A DNA stretch of 64,000 nucleotides, taken from Ignavibacteria bacterium. GTDB taxonomy: Bacteria; Bacteroidota; Ignavibacteria; Tepidaquicellales; Tepidaquicellaceae. The notes under the pieces were generated by a model. It was not told the origin of the DNA. It saw only the letters and a program-made list of their open reading frames with translations, and made no database searches. This document shows, piece after piece, positions 56,312 to 64,000 of this stretch. How positions within the stretch are numbered: position 1 is the stretch's first letter; the number at the start of each line of letters is the position of its first letter. The stretch spans positions 193,826 through 257,825 of the forward strand of contig JADJAH010000016.1 in NCBI GenBank assembly GCA_016704345.1, in the 5' to 3' direction. A program made the position numbers and the translations under genes.

Positions 56312-56791
56312 ATGAACACTCTTAAAACGCAAAGTATATTTATTTCAGGACCAATCTCTCCAGTTTTTGTTGGAGAAATAATCGCCAGGCACAGTTCAAA
56401 GAAAAGTATCGGCGCTCACAGTATCTTCATCGGACAGGTTCGCAATGATGAGATTGACGGCAAAACAGTTACGGCAATCGAATACTCTGCATACATTGAA
56501 ATGGCACAAGAAAAGTTTTACGAAATCAGGGAAGAAACATTTGAAAGATTTGCTTTGACATGCATGCATATTTATCATAGTTTGGGAAAAGTTAATGCCG
56601 GCGAAATAAGTTTGCTTGTCTTCACATCATCCAAACACCGGAAGGATGCAATGGAAGCCTGCACCTACACAGTCAATCGAATCAAGTCTGAGTTACCCTG
56701 TGTGGGCAAAGAAATTTTTGAAGACAGCACTTACGGTTGGAAAAAAACACTTGAGCAATTGATGATGAATCCGAAAATCAAGTTGCAATGA
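56312..56791 (+). CDS. moaE: Molybdopterin synthase catalytic subunit
   Basis: 159 residues from ATG 56312, where family similarity begins (a longer frame starts at 56213). Motifs: GAHSIFIGQVRNDEIDGKTV, AIEYSAYIEMAQEKFYEI, IYHSLGKVNAGEISLLVFTS, KHRKDAMEACTYTVNRIKSE. Works with MoaD to add dithiolene sulfurs. Its stop overlaps the moaC start (ATGA). One of the few intact frames at the right end. Confidence 0.93.
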   Translation: MNTLKTQSIFISGPISPVFVGEIIARHSSKKSIGAHSIFIGQVRNDEIDGKTVTAIEYSAYIEMAQEKFYEIREETFERFALTCMHIYHSLGKVNAGEISLLVFTSSKHRKDAMEACTYTVNRIKSELPCVGKEIFEDSTYGWKKTLEQLMMNPKIKLQ

Positions 56792-57690
56792 TCAACATAA
56801 CGAACAAGATCAAAACACATCGCAGTGCAATTGCGCAAGCCATTGTGAAGGTCAAAAAGGAGACAATTGATGCAATCTATAATAAGAAAGGTCCCGAAGG
56901 GGGATGTGTTTGAAGTCAGCCGTGTTGCCGGGCTCTTTGCAGTAAAGAGAACAAGCGACATGATACCTGATTGTCATCCCTGCCGATTGAGTATTGCTGT
57001 AAGACACGAGTTAAATGGACTTGAGATTTTGATAAAGTGGAAGTTCAGACAATTTACCGGACGGGTGTTGAAGTTGAAGCAATGCATGGAGCTTCAGTTG
57101 TTGCCTCACTATTTATGATATGCTCAAGCCAATTGACAAAAGCATCGAGATCACCGGAATCAAACTTCTGAATAAGAAGGAGGCAGATCACAGTACACCG
57201 AAAAATTAGAACGCGTCATTCATGCCGGAGTAATTGTTTGTTCGGACAGTGTCTCAACCGGAAAGAAAGAAGACTTATCCGGCAAAGAGAGATCATGTCG
57301 AAATTATCAGCTATGGGCATAAAGTGAATTCTTATTGCGTCATACCTGATGAGATCAAAGTCATACAGGAGAAAGTAAGATCTTTCTGCGAGACTGATTT
57401 GGATATTGTGATACCGGGGCACCGGTTTGTCATCACGTGATGTCACTCCTGAAGCAATCAGACCAATACTTGACAGGAGATTCCCGGTATTGCAGAAGCA
57501 TAAGAAATTTCGACAGGAACGAATGCCTTACTCAATGCTTTCACGAAGTGTTGCCGGCTTGATCGGGAAGAAGTTGATACTCGCATTGCCGGCTCGTTAA
57601 GAGGCGCGGAAGAAAGCATAGATGCATTGTTTCCGTATTTGCTTCATGCTTTCAAATGCTGGAGGATTCATCGCACTGAAAATAATAATC
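56788..57690 (+). pseudogene. moaC-mogA fusion (bifunctional Moco enzyme), several frameshifts
   Basis: Reading across frames gives an N-terminal MoaC half (HRSAIAQAIVKV, VPKGDVFEVSRVAGLFAVKR then TSDMIPDCHP, IYRTGVEVEAMHGASVVA) followed by a MogA/MoaB half (VIVCSDSVSTGKKEDLSGKE, SRDVTPEAIRPIL, ERMPYSMLSRSVAGLIGKKL, ALPARGAEESIDALFP). Such fusions occur in Bacteroidota-group genomes. At least four frame changes are needed. The intact xanthine dehydrogenase and other Moco genes make loss of this step unlikely, which favours sequencing errors. The 3' end is approximate. Confidence 0.8.
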
Positions 57691-57755
57691 GAAGTCCGAG
57701 ATACCTTTCATATTGCTGAACAAGCGTCAATTGTTACAGGATTGACTTTGATGAT

Positions 57756-60320
57756 ATGCCGGCAATACACAAAGAAAAAATCAAATTACATTGAAACATA
57801 CTTACACTATCACAGGAATGAGTTGTGATGGATGCAGGTCCAAAGTTGAGAGAACTCTGAATGCGATCGAAGGAATTCAGGCACAGGTTTCTTTGGATCC
57901 GCCTCTTGCAGACATAACAATGACGGAGCATATTCCAACCGAGCAACTTCAGAAGGCGTTATCTGCTGCCGGTAAGTACTCTATAGAAATGGGTAACCAC
58001 CTTAAAACTCATAATGACAGCAAACACTCCGATACAAAGGCGGTTTCAAAACACGATACAAACAAGCATGTTAAAATAGAGGGAAAGATGGACGATGGTA
58101 AGGGAACATACTATTGTCCGATGCATTGCGAAGGAGATAAGACATACGACAAGCCCGGCGACTGTCCTGTGTGCGGAATGAGTCTTGAAAAAGAAATTTC
58201 CATGAATCAGAAGCCGGCAAAGTACACATGCCCAATGCATCCGGAGATTGTCAGAGATGGTCCCGGTTCTTGCCCGATTTGCGGAATGGTTCTTGTTCCT
58301 ATGGAGCCAAGTGATTCTGAAGAAGACAAGGTCTATAAAGATCTCCTGCATAAAATGAAGGTTGCCGTTGCATGTACGTTGCCTGTATTCTTGATTGCTA
58401 TGATAGAGATGATGCATGACAGTCCATTGTTAAAAATCATGAGTGTTGAAAATGGAATTGGGTACAGTTGATCCTTACTTTGCCGGTTGTGTTTTATGCA
58501 GGTTGGATGTTTTTGTTCGTGCATGGAAATCAATTGTGACATGGAACCTAAACATGTTCACACTCATCGGTATCGGCACCGGTGTTGCCTTTCTCTTTAG
58601 TATTGTTGGAATGTTCTTCCCCGATATTTTCCGGATGAATTTAAAACAGAGCACGGGACAATTCATCTTTACTTTGAAGCGACAACGGTAATACTGACTT
58701 TGGTTTTGTTGGGTCAGCTTCTCGAAGCCCGTGCCCATAGTCAAACCAGCGGTGCAATAAAAGAACTGCTGGAAACTCGCTCCCACAGAAGCAACCTGGT
58801 AGAGAATGGCAGTGACAAAGTCATCTCCATTCACGATATAAAAAAAGGGAGATCTGCTGAGAGTAAAACCGGGAGATAAAATTCCGGTCGACGGCAAGAT
58901 CACAGAAGGCGAAAGCAGTATTGACGAATCAATGATCAATGGCGAGCCCATACCAGTTGACAAGAAGAAAGGTGACGCAGTAACTTCGGCAACAATTAAC
59001 GGGAACAAGTCTTTTGTAATGATTGCGAGAAAGTAGGTTCCGAAACTCTTCTGTCTCAGATCATTCAAATGGTAAATACCGCCAGCCGGTCGAGAGCGCC
59101 TATTCAGAAATTAGCTGATGTAATAGCAAAGTATTTTGTTCCCATGTCAAATTGTTTCTGTCATTACCTTTTTCATCTGGGCAAATTTCGGACCTGAACC
59201 TGCTTTGGTCTATGGTTTCATTAATGCCATTGCAGTTTTGATCATTGCTTGTCCGTGTGCATTGGGATTGGCAACACCAATGTCAGTAATGGTCGGCGTT
59301 GGCAAAGGCGCGCAGTCGGGAATATTGATCAAGGATGCAGAAGCATTGGAGAACATGAACAAAGTGAATGTATTGATTACAGACAAGACGGGAACGATCA
59401 CAGAAGGCAAGCCTTCAGTTGAAAATATTTACTCGTACAATGATGGTGATGAAGTTTTACTAAAGTATATAGCTTCATTGAATCAATACAGCGAACATCC
59501 TTTAGCTCAGGCGGTAGTGAATTATGCAAAATCAAAAAACATCTCTTTTGGATGAATCAAAGGATTTTGAAGCTGTTGCAGGAAAAGGTGTGGTTGGAAC
59601 AGTTACCGATAAACAGATAGCGCTTGGAAACAGGAAGTTGATGGAGCAAGTTGGCGCTTTCATACCGGAAGAAATTGAAAAGAAGATTACCGGCGAACAG
59701 AATTTGGGGAAGACGGTTGCTTATATATCCGTCGATAAAAATGTTGAAGGATTTGTATCAATATCAGATGCCATAAAAGCAACGAGCGCATCTGCCATAT
59801 CTGAGTTAATGAAACGGGGCATAGAAGTAATAATGCTGACAGGAGATAACGTAAATACTGCAAGAGCTATAGCCCAACACTTGCATTTAAGTTCTTATAA
59901 AGCCGGATGCTTGCCGGAGGATAAATTGAATGAGATTAAGAGATTGCAGTCTGAAGGAAAAATTGTTGCAATGGCAGGTGACGGAATAAACGATGCACCG
60001 GCACTGGCGCAGTCAGACATTGGTATAGCAATGGGAACGGGAACGGATGTAGCCATCGAGAGTGCAAAGATCACTCTCTTAAAAGGAGATCTTCAGGCAT
60101 AGTGAAGGCTCACACATTGAGCCACTCAGTAATGGGAAACATAAAGCAGAATTTGTTCTTTGCTTTCTTCTATAATGTATTGGGTGTTCCGATCGCGGCA
60201 GGCATTCTGTATCCGTTCTTTGGAATACTGCTCTCTCCCATGATAGCCGCTTTGGCAATGAGCTTTAGTTCTGTTTCAGTGATTGTGAATGCGTTGAGGT
60301 TGCGAAACCTTAAGCTTTAG
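57756..60320 (+). pseudogene. copA: Copper-translocating P1B-type ATPase, multiple frameshifts
   Basis: From ATG 57756 across frames: an N-terminal HMA domain with CDGC (TITGMSCDGCRSKVER), two YHS-like heavy-metal domains (YYCPMHCEGDKTYDKPGDCP-VCGMSL and YTCPMHPEIVRDGPGSCPIC), membrane helices, actuator SMINGEPIPVDKKKGDAV, membrane motif IIACPCALGLATP, phosphorylation DKTGTITEGKP, and hinge MAGDGINDAPALAQSDIGIA. This is a complete CopA-type copper exporter of about 850 residues in the inner membrane. At least six indels break it. Confidence 0.88.
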
Positions 60321-60558
60321 TTGATCAATCCTTAGATGGAGTTCGTGAAATCATTCCGTCAAGCTAAAATCATTCAGAAGTGTAATTGATGAAGTGTCAA
60401 CCAAGAACAGTTGTCAGATAAAATTAGCAAGTATCAAACAGTTCATAATCTTTGGACTTAACTCCATTCCATTCTTAGTTAACTGTTTGCACCCATTTAC
60501 GTCACTGTCATTTTTTGTGTTATCTCAAAAGATTATTTTTGTTTAAAATTTGTCATAC

Positions 60559-61397
60559 ATGAAGAAGATCTTAGTCCCGGTTGATTTATCGGGAAATGCC
60601 GAATCAGCAGTATTGTATTCAGCTGATCTTGCAAAGACAATGCCGGCAAAGTTTATCTCTTTCATTCAATTATCCTTCCGGAGTTTATGTAACAGAGCTT
60701 AACGATTATGCTTTGTATCAAAAAGAGTTGAACAGCAAGGTTGACAAGATATATGATCAATCAATATCTCTTTTGCATGGAATGCGGAAGGAATACTTTG
60801 CCGATACATTAAAAGTAAATTGCAAGGTGCTCCCGGCAAAGAACATTTATAATGGAATTTTAGATTATGCTGAAGAACTGAATCCGATTTGATTTTATTG
60901 GGGAAGGAGAGAAGTTGGATAAGATTAGAATTGGCGCCAATGCCGAAAGAGTGCTCCGCTTAACGGACTTGCCTGTCCTTGTTGTGAAAAGAAACTCTAA
61001 AATTTCGAAAGAAAAAAAAGTAATTTTCGCTTCAGATTTTTTGGATGATTCGGTAAAAAAGTCTTTTCGCAGGTGAATGAATTTCTTAAAGATTCAAATT
61101 CTTCGATCCGACTTTTGTACATTAATACCAAATCAAAATTTGAGGAATATGAGGTCATAAAATCAAGAATAGAAAGTTCAAAAAAAAAATTTCTCAGCCG
61201 ACTTCAGTGTAGTCATCAGGGCAGGTAAGAGTGTAGAAGAATCAATTGTCAGATATGCCAATAGTATTGATGCTGACTTGATCTCTATAGGAATAAAAAG
61301 AAAGAAAAAGTTGTCACTATATTTTACGGACAGAGTTACGGAATCGGTTATCAGTTTATCGGATATACCTGTACTTGCCGTCAATAATCCCGGGTAA
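60559..61397 (+). pseudogene. Universal stress protein (two-domain), frameshifted
   Basis: Starts KKILVPVDLSGNAESAVLYS, the UspA opening. After a frame change: LNDYALYQKELNSKVDKIYD. Later frames give a first-domain end (GANAERVLRLTDLPVLVVKR) and a second domain (EKKVIFASDF...) finishing SISLSDIPVLAVNNPG-like. Total span fits a tandem UspA protein of about 280 residues. At least four indels. Confidence 0.75.
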
Positions 61398-61518
61398 TTC
61401 ACTCAATTCAGAAGTGTCCGGTTCGAATACTAATAACGATGTTTATAAATTGTTACTACTTTTGCTTTCATTAGTTTTTGCATTGTAATCGTTCTTTAAC
61501 AATTTAAAAGAGGTACTT

Positions 61519-62789
61519 ATGCCCACCTGGGATACCTGGCAATACCGGTTTCGCTTATTGGCCACGAGTCTTGTAATGTTAATGACTCGGTCTGGCATTT
61601 TCTACGGCGGTCTCGTAGGTGAAAAAACGTCCTCACCATTATGATGCAGAGTTTGTATCAATGGGTTGGACAAGTGTAATTTAGTATTTATTCGGTTTTT
61701 CAATGTGCTTCAGTGGTAATTGTGTTGACGGTACTGATTTACTTGGTGGTATCGTTGGCAATTTTAATTGGTTTTAGCGAGGTGGTATTGACCTTAACTT
61801 TAAGTTCAGCCGTTTCAACGGCTGCAGGCATATCGCCATATTCGGTAATGAGGAATTCCTATGATTGTTTTTGCTGCTTACCAGATGATGTTCGCTATCA
61901 TCAAACCTGCTCTTATCACTGGTGCTTTTGCAAACCGCGTAAAATTTGCTTCTTACTTAATCTTCCTGACTTTTTGGCTTGTACTGGTTTATTTCCCGTT
62001 CGTACACATGATGTGGGGCGGTGGAATTCTCTGGGAATGGGGAGTCAAGGACTTTGCCGGAGGTATAGTAGTTCATAACATTGCAGGAAATGGCTGCTCT
62101 TGCATCGGTAATGTATGTAGGCAAGAGAAAAGTAGTTGATCAGGGTATGCACAGCATTCCGCTTATTGCGCTCGGTCCGGTTTGCTTTTGGTTTGGATGG
62201 TATGGCTTTAATGCGGGAAGTGAGTTTGCTGTGGACAGTGTTACAGCAATGCTTTTTGAATACCGACTTAGCAGCATCTTTCGCCGGCATAACGTGGTTG
62301 TTACTCGCATGGCGGATAGAAAAGAAACCGAAGTTGTCGGACTTCTGACGGGGCGGTTGCGGGACTTGCAACTATTACTCCGCTCGCAGGTTACGTCACA
62401 ACTTCTTCAGCAGTACTTATCGGAATAGTTGCCGGTGCAGTTTGTTACTTTTGCAGTAGCCCTCAAGAATAAACTTGGATGGGATGATGCTCTCGACGTT
62501 GGGGGTGTTCACGGCGTCGGTGGCATGATAGGAATTATTCTTCTTGGTATATTTGGTACTGTTGCAGTTAACGCGAACAGTGCGGAATGGATTACTTTAC
62601 GGAGATTCAAGCTTCTTTATCAAACAACTCCTGACAGTAATCATCAGTTTGATCTATGCTTTTGCGTTTACTTGGATCATGCTTTTTGTAATTGACAAGA
62701 TAACACCCGTTAAGCTTACGAAGAAAGAAGAAGAAATTGGACTCGATGAAATTCTTCATGGTGAAACAGCTTATACTGATGCCATCTAA
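61519..62789 (+). pseudogene. amt: Ammonium transporter, frameshifted
   Basis: Across frames: LATSLVMLMT...GGLV near the start, MMQSFVSMGWTS, then MIVFAAYQMMFAIIKPALIT, GAFANRVKFASYLIFLTFWL, VHMMWGGGILWEWGVKDFAG (Amt signature), DVGGVHGVGGMIGIILLGIF, and a charged C terminus LTKKEEEIGLDEILHGETAY. Order and length (about 420 residues) fit Amt. At least five indels. A strong terminator follows, and a barrel protein gene lies downstream. Confidence 0.87.
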
Positions 62790-62816
62790 GATCACTACAC
62801 ATTCACTAAGTTACTT

Positions 62817-62851
62817 ATGCATGCCTCTTAAAACGATGCATGCATTTTTTT
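62817..62851 (+). terminator. Rho-independent terminator of amt
   Basis: ATGCATGC (62817-62824) pairs with GCATGCAT (62838-62845), followed by a run of T to 62851, about 30 nt past the amt stop. Confidence 0.85.
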
Positions 62852-62879
62852 GAATCTCATTTAACTTCTCAATAAATAA

Positions 62880-64000
62880 ATGAAAACAACTAAACTTTTT
62901 TGATAGTCCTGTCATTGATTTTTCTCTCCACGGAAAGAGTATATCTCAGGACAAGATCTGAATTCTTACTTCAAAATTTCAGTATCAGCGCTTATGTAGA
63001 TACCTACTTTTCTTATGACACAGACAAGAACATATTCAATACTCGAGAAGCTTTTGTTCAATCTCACCTTACCGTGATATGTTGGATTGAACGTTGCACA
63101 GGCATCACTGAAATATAATTCCGAAATCATTCGCGGAATTTTTACGATGGCCACAGTGATATTCCGGAAGTTAAACTATGACCGGTTAAGCAAGAAGGAA
63201 GTATGTACAGGAGGCAAATATAGGATTTTCTCCAGTCAGTAAACTGTGGATTGAAGGAGGATATTTCTGACACATATCGGAGCGGAAAGTTTTCCGAAGA
63301 ACAATAAATTCTAAGTTCGTTTTTCACTTCAAACAAATCATGAACCTCTCTCAAGCGGCACAAAGATGAAGTTATGACTTTTCAGATCAATTTGCCGCAA
63401 GTCTTTTTATTCTGAACGTTTTAATATGTTTGAGGACAATAACAAAGAATAAATCATGGCAAGATGCAATTCAACTTTTTCACCGAAAATGCTAAACTGA
63501 AATTTGTTTACAATAACATCTTTGAAACGAACAACCTGATGGCGCAAGAGAAGACGAGATTCCTCAATAACTTCATTGTGTACTATTATCCGACTAACGA
63601 GATGAATGTAATAACTAGGGTGACTATGGTACGCAACAGCATTCAAAGATTTTGGATACTGCAAATTCAGCAGAGTATTATCGTGCAACTCTGACGGCAG
63701 ATACAAGTTTTCTCCCAAATTTAGTGCAGCTCTTAGAGGTGAATTCTTTCAGGATCTCGATGCTGTTGTATCTCCGGTTCTTATTAACGGGAACGGTGTA
63801 AAAGTATAAATGCTGCGTTCGGGTTGGAATATAAGCGGTTGAAAGCATATGTAAGACTGGGAGATACAGATATGTTCAAATGGATGCGGCGCAGAAAATC
63901 TTTTATGATAATTCAAACAACAGAAGTGAAGCAACTATGACGTTTGGTTTGGACACTGTGTTCATCTGACTGAGCAAAGTATAAGATGAAAGTTTAGCCC
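62880..64000 (+). pseudogene. Outer-membrane porin-like protein, frameshifted and cut by the window end
   Basis: ATG at 62880 followed, after one indel, by a signal-like stretch (IVLSLIFLST) and FSISAYVDTYFSYDTDKN, the usual start of Bacteroidota putative porins often encoded next to amt. Later frames give scattered strand-like pieces (FNFFTENAKLKFVYNNIFET, RFLNNFIVYYYPTNEMNVIT). Many indels; continues beyond base 64000. Confidence 0.6.

Noticed and set aside
1..64000. tRNA, rRNA or complete insertion sequence
   Set aside because: None recognised on either strand; only a transposase fragment and a non-autonomous element were seen.

Overview
The window looks like a chromosomal contig from an Ignavibacteria-like member of the Bacteroidota/Chlorobi group. 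A large secreted protein at about 25-27 kb ends in a type IX secretion (Por) sorting domain with the HPNPFNP signature common in Ignavibacteria. Start codons often lack strong Shine-Dalgarno sites, and several -7 boxes resemble the Bacteroidota TAnnTT(TG) type. The lineage is an inference from these traits; no rRNA or tRNA gene was recognised.

Layout. 0-5 kb: the 3' part of a giant secreted beta-helix/LamG protein, and a transposase remnant. 5-11 kb (minus strand): an outer-membrane beta-barrel protein, two paralogous LuxR-type response regulators, a LysE-type transporter and two envelope lipoproteins (one DUF6600). 11-16.5 kb: a type III restriction-modification locus (mod, a Bro-N protein, res) in which mod is broken by a run of 11 G, a probable phase-variation switch. 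17-21 kb: a GT4 glycosyltransferase and a GH130 glycosidase/phosphorylase, with degraded copies and remnants around them. 21.7-31 kb: secreted beta-helix and T9SS-sorted proteins, two small proteins and a 1254-residue fused flavoprotein. 31-40 kb: DinB-like protein, adenine deaminase, a decaying 21-bp satellite, AI-2E transporter, a DJ-1/PfpI protein, an acetyltransferase and two tandemly duplicated YtxH genes. 39.7-57.7 kb: xanthine dehydrogenase (xdhABC) diverging from molybdenum cofactor genes (moaA, moeA, moaD, moeB, moaE, moaC-mogA), interrupted by an inverted FG-GAP protein gene and a MITE-like element. 57.7-64 kb: copper P-type ATPase, universal stress protein, ammonium transporter and a porin.

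Purine breakdown ties several genes together. Adenine deaminase gives hypoxanthine, xanthine dehydrogenase oxidises it, and the neighbouring Moco genes supply its cofactor.

The most interesting signal is a repeated promoter architecture. Six upstream regions carry a TAG-type box with invariant bases, all in the same orientation relative to the downstream gene. In five of the six, a GTARWTT element begins exactly 49 nt after the start of the box. The downstream genes are the beta-barrel protein, response regulator 1, the DUF6600 lipoprotein, the glycosyltransferase and both YtxH genes. This looks like an undescribed envelope-stress-type regulon, possibly controlled by the two local response regulators, whose receivers carry Asp at the position of the usual switch Thr/Ser.

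Caution: from about 53 kb to the right end nearly every gene carries single-base frameshifts while its peptide sequence stays conserved. This is more likely low-accuracy sequence near a contig end than real gene decay, so these genes are annotated as disrupted reading frames.
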